Assembly (NCBI RefSeq): GCF_029227915.1
Contig: NC_079876.1
Location: 21,326,001 to 21,390,000, forward strand
Direction: 5' to 3'
DNA length: 64,000 nucleotides
Source: Hydractinia symbiolongicarpus
Taxonomy: Eukaryota > Cnidaria > Hydrozoa > Anthoathecata > Hydractiniidae
Of the stretch, positions 47,462-55,628 are shown piece by piece. Every line of letters begins with the position of its first letter. Position 1 is the stretch's first letter. The notes beneath the pieces are model-generated. The model was given only the letters and a program-made list of their open reading frames with translations, did not search any database and had not been told where the DNA came from. The translations under genes and the position numbers were made by a program.

Positions 47462-47937
47462 ACATTTAGATACACAAATTCGTGTAGCATGTAATATTGA
47501 GCCATTAAGTTATTCACCAATTTTTTCCTCATTCAATCAATTATTTGTTCTTCTATTTATTCCGTCATTTATGCAAACATTCATTTGGTTATTCTTTAAT
47601 TCCTTCATTCCAAAAATCAAATACAAAATTTCACAAAGCAAATCTTATTCGACCATTAATTTTTCATTAATTTTTTTATCATAAAATTTTTCCCTTGCTT
47701 TATTTCGTCATTCAATCATTCATTTGTTCATTCATCCATTTATTTATGTATTCGTTAAAAAATCCATATACAGAAGTTCGTGTGGCAAATTTGAGTCGGC
47801 CATAAACACGTTCACTTATTGTTATTTTGTTCATTTATTTGTTCATTTATTCGTTCAAAATTTCACATATAGAAATTCGTGTAACAAAGTTTTTTCGGGA
47901 ATCATTAAGTGATTCATTAATTATTCCTCACTCCCTC
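47462..47937. repeat. Anchor segment copy 25 (subtype C, divergent, last copy)
   Basis: 476 bp. It is the most diverged full copy: GTAATATTGAGCC, CATTAAGTTATTC, AATTATTTGTTC, CCAAAAATCAAATAC, TTTATGTATTCG and CATATAGAAATTCG. It lies about 0.7 kb from the array edge, where less homogenisation is expected. Confidence 0.9.
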
Positions 47938-48606
47938 ATTCATTTCTTCGTTCAGTCATTTATCCATTTATCCATTCATTCATTCATTCACTCATTCACT
48001 CATTCATTCATTCATTCATTCTGTCATTCATTCATTCATTCTTTTATTCATTTATTTATTCCTTCATTAATTCATTCATTCATCCATTCACTCATTTATC
48101 CATCCATTCATTTATTCATTCATTCTGTCATTCATTCATTCTTTCATTCCTTCATTTATTTATTCATTCAAACATTCGTTCATTCATTTATTTATTCATT
48201 CAATCATTTGTTCATTAATTCATTTATTCATTCATTCATTCATTCATTCATTCATTCATTCATTCATTCATTCATTCATTCATTCAATCATTCATTCATT
48301 AAATCATTCATTCATTCATTCATTCATTCAATCGTTCATTCATTAAATCATTCATTCATTTATTCATTCATTAATTCATTCATTCATTCATGCATTCGTA
48401 CATTCATTCATTCAGTCATTCATTCATTCATTTATGCATTTATTCATTCCTTCATTATTTCACTCATTTATCCACTCATTCATTTATTAATTCATTCATT
48501 TATTCAATCATTCGTTCATTGATTTATTTATTCATTCAATCATTTGTTCATTAATTCATTGATTCATTCAATCATTCATTCATTCATGCATTCGTACATT
48601 CAGTAC

Positions 48607-50110
48607 ATGCAATTGTAATGCTTGCGACAAGAGACTTCACTTTCTACAGTGATAGGTATAGAAACGGTGCCCGGGTAAGATGTGACAGGAGAACAAACCT
48701 TAGACACAAGATCTTTGTTTTAGGCAAAGCGCTTTAATTGCAGAATCAACATTGAACTGCACACTGCGACCTCTTTTTCAACTGTTGCAGTTTGTTAACT
48801 ATTACAGTAGTGACAGAAGTGCGAGTTAACGCCTGACAATTCTTCGTTTTCCAAAAAGTTATCTACTGAAGATTTTACAGTCGATGTCAAGGGTAGTTGA
48901 AGAAATGGACTTACTTGCTCAGAGGTGCTAATATTATTGCAAGCGTTGCAAGCAGTGCAGATTTTCAGACGGGTGTTGAATATTCTAGCAAAGAAAGGAA
49001 AGGCTAAAGACAACTCTGGCATGAGATACTCAAGAATCTGTAGGGCATCTTGTTGAGAGAATGGACTAAAAGCAGCGCCCCTTGCATTAGAAATATGGCA
49101 TTTTAATGCATTTAGAAATGAAGAAGTGTTCACTGGAATCTTGGAGGAGGATAATTTGCGTAGAACACTTACAAAACTTCTACCTATCGCCATATTGGAA
49201 TCATTTGCAGAGATGGCTGTGGCGACTGCGGGTAAGACATAAAAACATTGCAAAATAGAATTGATGTAACATGTGTTGCCCAAATTTAGCAAGCCGCTGT
49301 TGCTGCTTAGTGATTCTTGTGCAGGCAAGGCAGTAGAGCTCTTTGTTTCGCCCTGGAGAATCGTGTCCTTAAAGCTGATGGTCGAAGTTGCTTGTGACTT
49401 GGATGATTTCTTTGAAACAGTTGGTGTCAATTGTGCGGTATGCTGTGGATCCCTACTAGGATGAATTAAAGACAAAGAGTCTCGAGATAGCCAATTGTAA
49501 GACGACGATCGCATAGATGACTCAGTAAGAGATTTCAGAGTGGAACGCACAGACATGTTAGAAAAGCCGAGGCGACAGAGGCAGATTCTAGCTGATTCAG
49601 AACAAAAAACCCTAGCTCCTACTTCAACAGCAAAGAAATGCACAGACCAATTGTTTGATCTCGTGACGGAACAAAGTGACAAGTATTTATCAACCTTAAC
49701 TCCATGCCAAGTCTCCATGTTCACTTCGCATGGGCAAGTTAATTCAAGGATAATTACAGTTTTCGTCATGGCAGAAGTTATAAGTATGTCCGGACGAAGT
49801 TGAGTTACAGCGAGGTAAGGTGGTACTATTAAGGTTGAATATAAGTCTGACAATAATCTCCAATCAGAGAGTAGGTTAAGGATTCTTTGGATTTTTGGTG
49901 GGAAGACGTTTACCAGCTGGAACAAAGTATATATTGTGGCATCTAGATGGTTTTGCTGGCTCATAATCTGATAAGAACAACTGAATGGCTGTCACTAACA
50001 CACGTAGAACAGTATCGTGGTGGTACGTGAATCTACCTTGTGAAAGGGCTAATTTACAAGCGCCTAAAACGTGGGACACGTTACAAGAGGGTTTGTTACA
50101 TAGGGTGTCT
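48607..50110 (-). pseudogene. Cys/His knuckle, restriction-like endonuclease and USP deubiquitinase (C-terminal part of LINE)
   Basis: Going 5' to 3' on the minus strand, the first part is a knuckle CNKPSCNVSHVLGAC (C-x4-C-x3-H-x4-C). The 389-codon frame 49964-48795 follows. In it, the RLE motif has Pro58-Asp59, Glu74 and KVDKY with Lys93. A Ser/Thr/Lys linker (about 160-220) leads to a USP domain: Cys box GLLNLGNTCYINSILQCF with Cys232, then SQQDALQILEYL (304-313), first zinc pair CTAC (336-339) and second pair CHYC (384-387). The frame stops at 48795, but past that TAA the same frame reads QTATVEKEVAV and then LILQLKRF, the conserved USP strand motif. A second stop follows, and tetramer satellite begins near 48606. 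The USP His box is therefore missing. A host USP inserted by chance is unlikely, since RLE and USP share one open frame. Confidence 0.75.
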
Positions 50111-50875
50111 TTTGACCTTATGAATTCCCCACTTAACAAGATTTGTAGGAGAAGGAAGCGTGTCATAGGTTGCACTGATGCAAAACGAAGATAAACTTTG
50201 CAGCAGAGACAGTAGGTTCTTCCAAGAAAGATCGTATTTGATAAACGTGCACCATTTAGTCCAGTTACCTTGGACATGAAGCTGAACGGCTCGAGCATAA
50301 TAGATGTCTTCCTCATTGTCCTGCACCACATCTAATACAAGTTTGCTGTAAGAATGGGTACCAATTGGTGGGACATTTTTTTTGGCTTACCAGTCCCAAG
50401 CCTGCTCTACCAAACTGGTGGAAGCCAAGTATTTTCTTGAACTTGAGTTGACTCTTGGCTGATTTTACTGTCTGATCTACCTTCCACTGTCCAGCCTTTA
50501 AGTCTAGAGGAGAGTCTTAGACTAGAGGATTAGCCGAATCTCGCAGGAGAAGATGACCACTGATCTTAACAGACTTTAGTACAAAAGATAGATTAGAGGT
50601 AGAGGGCATGGCGATGAAGCGGAATACGAACTTATGTTAGAAATAGAGTGATGGAGTCTCAGCCACTTTCTTATGAAGAAAGAAAACTTTTGCTTTAGTA
50701 AAACAATACGAGATATCGAAACCTCGTAAGTTAAAAAAGGCCATCGTATCCGGGGAATTAGAAGATGATGCAAAAACCACACTTTGTGAATGCCTCTATG
50801 GGAAGAATTATCTATGAGTTTGACTTGCTCTACAGCGTTAACAATAACCTGTTGGACAACAGCTGAATCTGACAA
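50111..50875 (-). pseudogene. LINE thumb/linker region between RT and endonuclease
   Basis: Minus-strand frames at 50576-50875 (HRGIHKVWFLHHLLIPRIRW, then basic and Phe-rich residues) and at about 50111-50329 (EDIYYARAVQLHVQGNWTKW ... ATYDTLPSPTNLVKWGI) sit where the thumb and linker of an RLE-type LINE belong. They have no catalytic residues. The DNA between them (50330-50575) continues in other frames with stops. A frameshift near 50100 separates this part from the knuckle. The assignment rests on position and strand. Confidence 0.55.
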
Positions 50876-50981
50876 TGATGAATTTATTGTCTGACCAAGA
50901 AACTTAACTGGGTTTGTGTGAATAGATGGGATTGGTTCTTGCAGGACACAAAAGGAGACTGATCTACAACTTTGCCATTAG

Positions 50982-51935
50982 CTATAACGATGCCTTGTGA
51001 TTTTGAAGGTCTGTTACACAACGATCCAGCAAGTTCTGAGTTTGGGGGACACTTGAAGACATTATAAATATGTCATCCATTAAGGCCTTAACCGGAGGAT
51101 GGTCTGAATCGCCAAGCGAAACACAACTTTTTAACTCTTCCTCGACGCACACATACTCAATGATCACATTGACAGCTGCCAAAAATAGTATGATTAATAA
51201 CGTACATCCAATAAAAATACCTCTAAAGTGTTGGTGCCAGCTGGATGACGCTGTAAAAGAGAATGACTTGCTCCAGTGGCTGCCATAGTAGGTGTCAATA
51301 AGCCTTATCCAAGACTCTGAAACACCATAGTGACGAAGGGCCATGAAAATGAGCTTATGCGGTAGAGTTGGATACGCATTTGCTACATCAAGCCATATTG
51401 CAGATAGTGGATTTTTTCTAGACTTGGCGTTTTTTAGAGCAGCCCAGACAGAGACATATGCTCCCAGCAACCAGGGACTTTTTCCATACATCCTTTTTGA
51501 AGGGATTTGTTAATTGAGTTGTTTTTCTTAATGATGTGGTTTTCTAGGCGCTTTGACACAAGACTGAAAAAAAAGTTTTGCTCCTACATTGAGGGGAGAT
51601 TTTGGCCGAAAGTCCTTAATGGATGATGGAGATGGAAGCTTGTTTTTAGGGATATAAACTTCTGAAGCGACCCTTCACTGAACAGGAATGAAGGAATTCT
51701 TTAAACAAAATTGGAAAAAATTGAAAAGAAAGGACGCAATTTGAGGACAATTCTTGTAAACAGTGTAAGGTATTTTGTTCAATCCGGGCGACGATGCATT
51801 CTGACGAGTATGAAGGATGGTTTGAAAGTCCTTTAAATTAAACTTTGAGGAATCAAATGTGGACGTGACGTTGGGAGCATGAGGTAAACCAGGAAGAGTC
51901 GAAAGCGGTACGTCATATAAGAGACCAATTAACAC
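50982..51935 (-). pseudogene. LINE reverse transcriptase domain (broken)
   Basis: Two frames make the RT. The first (51675-51935) has the fingers motif ASSPGLNKIPYTVYKNCP typical of R2/NeSL-like RTs. The second (50982-51491) has motif A, IWLDVANAYPTLPH (Asp35 of that frame), the motif B area IFIGCTLLIILFLA, and motif C as ALMDDIFIM (Asp139 and Asp140), so all three catalytic aspartates are present. The alternative frame PGCWEHMSLS just upstream joins to VWAALKNAK only after a one-base shift near 51440. Between 51491 and 51675 the frame is interrupted again. The motifs are convincing for a non-LTR RT; the lesions mean no active enzyme comes from this copy. Confidence 0.8.
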
Positions 51936-52128
51936 AGAAGCTTCGTGAGCATCTAGGGATTCCTTAGGAAGGCTAAGCCTAATAGGGCATTTGGGATCCA
52001 GCAGATCTTTATTAGCCTGATAAGGATTCTTACCAAACGCACGGTTTGCATTGCGGATCTTCGCTTTTTCGGTTCCGTTCTCCCCGGCGTAATGTTGTTA
52101 ACTTTAATGTAACATTACCTAGCGAATT

Positions 52129-52765
52129 TTAAAAATGTTCCCTCTGCATTAAGTCCGACACGTTTGACAGTTGTTGAAAAAGAGAATTTTTCTCTTTTAT
52201 CAACAAGATGGACTGTAATGCACGTCTGTTTAAACCAGATGGGGCATGTGTGGGTTGAGCCTTAAATCCAAAGAGAAGGAAAGCATGATGGTAAGTTGTG
52301 GATTCTAGAATTTCAATTCGCTCTGACAGAGGGTGAGAACCTAACAGGTTGTGGAAAACAGCATTGTTGAGAGCGCTCCAGGCTTCTGTGTCAGCGGATT
52401 TTGGCCATGAAATTTGTTGTTTTCTCTCTATTTGCTTAAGCGTTTCAATATCTGCTGGTTGCTGAGAAAGAACACTGTGGGTTTTCTCCAGGTTAGCTTT
52501 CAGCAGCTTAGACTTTTTCGTGGAACCGGAAGCAAGAACATCTTGCCAAACAACTTTACACGGTTTTAGATTCCAATTTTTTAAGGAAGTGTCACTTGAG
52601 GACGCAATTTCAATGGCGATTGGTGGTGAAGAGCGACTAATTATATTGAAATCGATATCCAAAGGTGCGACAGATAACAATTGGGTTGGGGCTGCAAACT
52701 TTATTGCGGGCTCAGCATGCTTGTTTTTCATGCCATCCCACAACTCAACCCATTGACCCCTTGCA
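52129..52765 (-). pseudogene. LINE polyprotein, N-terminal region
   Basis: An open stretch of about 210 codons begins with the reading RGQWVELWDGM and ends at a stop at 52129. It has no catalytic motif I can name. It is Ser/Lys/Leu rich, with an SSPPIAIEIASSSDTS low-complexity patch early and a Trp-rich segment (ISWPKSADTEAWSALN) in the middle. It lies directly upstream of the RT fragments on the same strand, and the 51936-52128 stretch between them continues the polyprotein in broken frames (NANRAFGKNPYQANKDLL-like). It therefore probably belongs to the same ORF as the RT. Nucleic-acid-binding zinc fingers expected at the N-terminus of this class are not visible, so the 5' end is probably missing. 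Confidence 0.6.
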
Positions 52766-53114
52766 TGTAAGTACTACCTGTCTATTGCTGAATACTTCAC
52801 TTATAACTGGTAACGGTCAATAGGGAGTGATGTTTAAAGTAACACAAATGCATGCGAGAAAAGCACAAACATACACACACACAAACGTACACACACAAAA
52901 ACAAACAAACAAAAAGGAACTAGTCTTTTCCAGTGTCTATCTGTCTTTCCAGATTGTCATTTGCCCTTCTTTCAGAACGCTAACATAAGAATAAAAGTTA
53001 CAAAGTGCACGCACAATGATAAACTCGACCAGTTAGGTCTTACAATTTAAGTTCTGCTTCTCTAAAGAATATGCAAATATGAATATGAATATGAATATGC
53101 ATTTCCAAGAATGT
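52766..53114. other. Non-coding stretch with CA-rich and GAATAT microsatellites
   Basis: No credible gene is present. It holds an ACACAC/AAAC-rich tract at about 52868-52916 and a short GAATAT tract (four units) at about 53078-53098. It separates the LINE remnant from the tandem repeats to its right. Confidence 0.7.
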
Positions 53115-53774
53115 TGTAATATAGACTTTTTCAGCCTAATAAGCGCCACACACGTAAATAAAGTGGTTACACGCGGTCAGACAGGTGTTCATCGGTCTAG
53201 TCGTTCTAGGATCAATGAATTAGGATGTTTTAAGTCGTTTCCTCAGCCCCGGGTCGTTAAACAAGGCAAACTACGTACACAAGCCTCCTAAAGCTGAATT
53301 ACGGCCATTTTCAATTTAATATGGGCCGTACGCGTGAATCACTTGGTTTCACCTACCCAGGCAGGTGGCCAACAACCTAGTCCTTGCAGTCTCAAAAGAC
53401 TACAATGTCACAAGTCATTTTCCTTAGCGCGGGACAGTAAGAACACGGCAAAATATGTCCACAGCACTGCAAAAGCTGTAATTTGGACTTTTGCAGCCCA
53501 TTAAAAGCCTTACACGAAAATCACGTGGTTCCACGCACCAACTCAGGGGGCCATTGGTCTAGTCCTTCCATCCTTCCAGTCTTAATGAGCGCCAGGTCCC
53601 TTAAACACTCCTAACTACGTGCACAGGCCTGCAAAAAGTGTAATACGACCTTTAGCAGCCTACTAGGGGCTGTACACTTAAATGATGTGGTTTCACTCTT
53701 CCAGACAGGTGACGAACAGCTTGGTCGTTCCATTCTCAATAAACTAGGATGTTTTAAGTCTTTTTCCTTAACCC
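53115..53774. repeat. Four diverged tandem units of a 160-180 bp repeat
   Basis: Units begin at 53115, 53295, 53477 and 53639, each with a TGTAAT/TGAATT start. Each goes on through a (T)GCAGCC-like block, a GTGGTTTCAC-like block, a CAGACAGGTG or equivalent, a (C)TAGTC.TTC block and a TTTTCCTTA block, and ends in CACAAGCCT/CACAGGCCTGCAAAA. Lengths are 180, 182 and 162 bp plus an incomplete fourth unit. Divergence is high, so the duplication is old. I do not recognise the family; it contains no ORF of note. Confidence 0.75.
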
Positions 53775-53784
53775 TATTCGGTCC

Positions 53785-53826
53785 GGGGGGCGGATTCCGC
53801 CCCCCCCCCCCTGACGGTTTTTTTTT
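53785..53826. other. GC-rich perfect inverted repeat followed by a T run
   Basis: Arms GGGGGGCGGA (53785-53794) and TCCGCCCCCC (53796-53805) are perfect complements around a single T. More C follows up to 53811, then TGACGG and nine T (53818-53826). It starts 11 bp after the last tandem unit. It looks like a terminator-type hairpin, but in an animal genome it is more likely the end of a non-autonomous element or a replication or extrusion hairpin. Confidence 0.6.
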
Positions 53827-54297
53827 AATAACTCCTGATTGCTTTGTTATATGGCTATGATACTTACTGAGTTTCAACATTTATCTATTAGACACCTGCA
53901 TGCTAATTTTTAAGGTCCCATACCTTTCAGAGGCTTTGATATTGGCCATTACTTGAAACTACCCCTAAAAATCTCTATGAAATCCTTATAATGGGGAAAA
54001 TATAATAACTCCTGTTAGGATTATCCTTAGAACTTGGAACTTGCAACACAACTTTGTTTCATCAAGAAGAATCATTTGGAATATTTTGAACACGTGACTA
54101 ATCCGATTTCAGCATTTTGTCAGATTTTACCTGAAAATCGGAAAAAACGGATTTTCGGGCAATTTTTGACAATTTTTTATCCGATTCATGTAAAAACCGG
54201 AAGATATGTTAAATAATTATATTTTTTAATTATATTTCAATCAGATAGTGGCATATAAATAATATAAAAAATTAAGGCCTATACTCGGGCGGGGACT
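53827..54297. other. AT-rich non-coding stretch at the left flank of the Polinton-like genes
   Basis: No gene is supported. TAATAACTCCTG occurs twice (about 53826 and 54003). A small inverted repeat GAAAATC/GATTTTC lies near 54130-54155. The left end of the Polinton-like element should lie in or before this stretch, but I cannot identify a terminal inverted repeat without the other end. Confidence 0.5.
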
Positions 54298-54926
54298 CTA
54301 AGTACCGCTTACATAGTGTGCAGGTCGAACGTTTTTTAAAATCTCATCCTGCATCTCTTTTCTCCCCTCATCCCTGCCCTTCGCAACCAGCCGGGCACGC
54401 TCTTGCTCGTTGATGCTGTTCACGACACGGTTAAACCGCTACCGCATTTGTTCTTTTAGTAGCATAGACCTCTCCTTTTCCCTACTGATCAGGCTGTACT
54501 CGTAGTACTAGACACACCATTCTCCATTGCCTTTGAAATAAGATCGATAATAGAATTTAATTTAGCCTCCGCAAGCAACCTTATGCCTTCATGCTTCTTA
54601 ACCCCGAGCCATTTTGACGCATTTCTAAGGCCTGTCTGGCCTATCCCGGCCGCAATAGTGAGTCTAGGTCCGAGGCTATAGCGCCGATACCAAGTCCCGA
54701 CGTAATCACGCTCACACCAAGCAAGCCATGGTCACAGAATCTTACCCAGGTCCCATGCATTTTAAAATTCTTTGCAAGCTTGTCCCGCTCCTTTATTTCA
54801 TTTCGCAGGTATTTTTCAATATCATCGATTTTTTTTGAGCGTGTACACTTGGCTCTCCTCTTGTATGTCAGAACCATGCGCGGGTCCACGTGGCAAACTT
54901 GGGTAAAGTTCGCTAATATCACTCAT
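54298..54926 (-). pseudogene. Element protein with basic coiled N-half and hydrophobic middle (broken)
   Basis: The ATG at 54926 gives MSDISELYPSLPRG before the frame is lost. The main frame (54641-54922) then reads HVDPRMVLTYKRRAKCTRSK, a charged helix, and a Gly-rich hydrophobic segment LLGVSVITSGLGIGAIASDL. After another shift, the stretch to 54298 contains KKHEGIRLLAEAKLNSIIDL and an E/R-rich helix ending at TAG 54298. The start lies two bases after the stop of the upstream minor-capsid-like gene, so the two were probably co-transcribed. Role unknown; the layout (charged helix, membrane-like segment, charged helix) suggests a membrane-interacting or virion-internal protein. At least three frameshifts or stops are present. 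Confidence 0.5.
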
Positions 54927-54928
54927 AT

Positions 54929-55600
54929 TTATTCTACCAGCAAATGCATTGTGATGCTAAAAAATGTAACATTTTTTTCATGGTGATAGACGTCCGTTAG
55001 CATAAACTCAAAACGGTCAGTGGACCCCTTCAGTGGAAGGTATATAAGACTGTCAAAGGTCCAGGTTACCATATCCCCCCAAGCGTTTAACTCCTTGGTA
55101 GGAAGTAGGGCCAGAACTTTCGATTTTTTGCCATCAAGCAGGCAGTCGTCTTCATTCAATTAGGGACAAATAAGTCTCAATCTCTGGTATGTATCGATTC
55201 TATATATGGCATCGTAGTCACCCTTCGTGTAATACTTTTTTGCGGGGTCATAGGGTAGTCTCAACAGCTCTTGAAATTGCATATCGATCACCACCGTATA
55301 CCCGTCACCAACCCTGAGTCTACAGTAGGCATTTTTCAAAACAAACAGGTTTATTATACCCTCTGCTCGGCTATTTACAATAGTCGCAATATCCTCGATT
55401 TTGTACAACCCGCTCATAATCTCGATCCGGGTCACCCTCTGGTTAGATCCCACTTTACGTATAGTGATATCGTTGTTGCTATATAAGTTCAGCCATCCGG
55501 GTCGAATGCTGATGGATTTCAGAGCAATTCTCGTATGTTGCCCCAGGTATTCCTCGAAAATTGTAGGTTTATCAATATCAGTGATGTACAGTTGTTTCAT
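54929..55600 (-). pseudogene. Probable minor capsid protein (single jelly-roll type), one in-frame stop
   Basis: The minus ATG at 55600 (MKQLYITDIDKP) opens a frame of 223 codons to TAA at 54929, interrupted only by TAA at 55160-55162. It is beta-rich: alternating hydrophobic strands with short turns, such as IALKSISIRPGWLNLYSN, YTVVIDMQFQELL and, near the end, IYLPLKGSTDRFEFMLTDVY. Length and strand pattern fit a Polinton minor capsid (penton-like) protein, and the position beside the other virion genes agrees. An upstream in-frame ATG at 55633 exists but would overlap the divergent gene. The start shares a 31-bp inverted repeat with that gene. The assignment to minor capsid is inference; a structure prediction would settle it. 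Confidence 0.5.
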
Positions 55601-55628
55601 TCCCTTTCTTCTAACAAGAAAAGGAATG
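55598..55628. promoter_or_regulatory. 31-bp inverted repeat spanning two divergent start codons
   Basis: Arm CATTCCCTTTCTT and arm AAGAAAAGGAATG match at 12 of 13 positions around CTAAC. The outermost triplets are the start codons themselves: CAT at 55598-55600 is the minus ATG, and ATG at 55626-55628 is the plus start. Only 25 bp separate the two genes, so any promoter must be shared or lie inside the coding regions. Confidence 0.6.

Larger units (their letters stand above)
1..48606. repeat. Giant CATT (ATTC) tetranucleotide satellite with embedded anchor segments
   Basis: Almost the whole block keeps a four-base period. CATT is the default tetramer, with TATT, AATT, GATT, TGTT, CGTT, CCTT and GTT variants scattered as recurring words. 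Uninterrupted CATT tracts reach roughly 80-90 bp near 11171-11251, 33847-33935 and 44651-44735. A second landmark, GCATTCGTACATTCATCC, recurs inside the tetramer tracts (for example at about 730, 1709 and 3470). The plus strand is nearly free of G. Because 4 and 3 are coprime, all three plus frames read the same His-Ser-Phe-Ile cycle, while the reverse complement (GAAT)n has TGA in every frame; this explains why only plus-strand frames stay open. Those frames mostly begin at TTG and are not credible genes. The array stops at the junction with LINE sequence near 48606. Confidence 0.95.
48607..52765 (-). mobile_element. Decayed LINE of the RLE (R2/NeSL-like) type with a C-terminal USP domain
   Basis: Read on the minus strand, several frames joined by small lesions give one polyprotein: an N-terminal region, reverse transcriptase, a Cys/His knuckle, a restriction-like endonuclease (RPD...ELT.P.E...KVDKY), and then a deubiquitinase of the USP family. 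This order (RT, knuckle, RLE) is that of R2/NeSL-type non-LTR retrotransposons, which use target-primed reverse transcription. The USP domain at the C-terminus is not part of the classical R2 layout; NeSL and Utopia carry a different (ULP1-type) cysteine protease. The copy is dead: frameshifts near 51440 and 50100, stops at 48795 and just after the LKRF motif, and a 3' end cut by the satellite. I could not find a 5' start ATG; upstream of 52765 the frame has no clear beginning. Confidence 0.8.

Noticed and set aside
11-48522. Dozens of plus-strand frames of 60-398 codons in the satellite (His-Ser-Phe-Ile repeats)
   Set aside because: Period-4 DNA gives the same peptide cycle in all frames and has no stop on the plus strand; most starts are TTG, lengths change with tetramer number and there is no gene-like feature.
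1-48606. CRISPR-like array (anchors as repeats with spacers)
   Set aside because: Anchors are ~477 bp, spacers are kilobases of simple repeat, and the context is an animal genome with no cas genes.
1-48606. Telomeric repeat
   Set aside because: The unit is CATT with no G-rich strand of the TTAGGG type, and anchors and variant words are ordered as in an internal satellite.
48607-50110. A host ubiquitin protease gene accidentally next to a LINE
   Set aside because: Endonuclease and USP motifs are in one continuous open frame with a linker and no intron signals; a fusion within the element is simpler.
49273-50194. Plus-strand frames of 60-90 codons opposite the LINE
   Set aside because: They are shadows of the minus-strand RLE and USP coding sequence, which has recognisable motifs.
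53785-53826. Bacterial rho-independent terminator
   Set aside because: Shape fits, but the surroundings are eukaryotic repeats with no gene ending there; listed as a structural repeat instead.
53611-53880. 89-codon minus frame with a Gly/Pro-rich stretch
   Set aside because: The Gly/Pro part is only the G-run/C-run hairpin translated; the rest lies in the tandem ~180-bp units.
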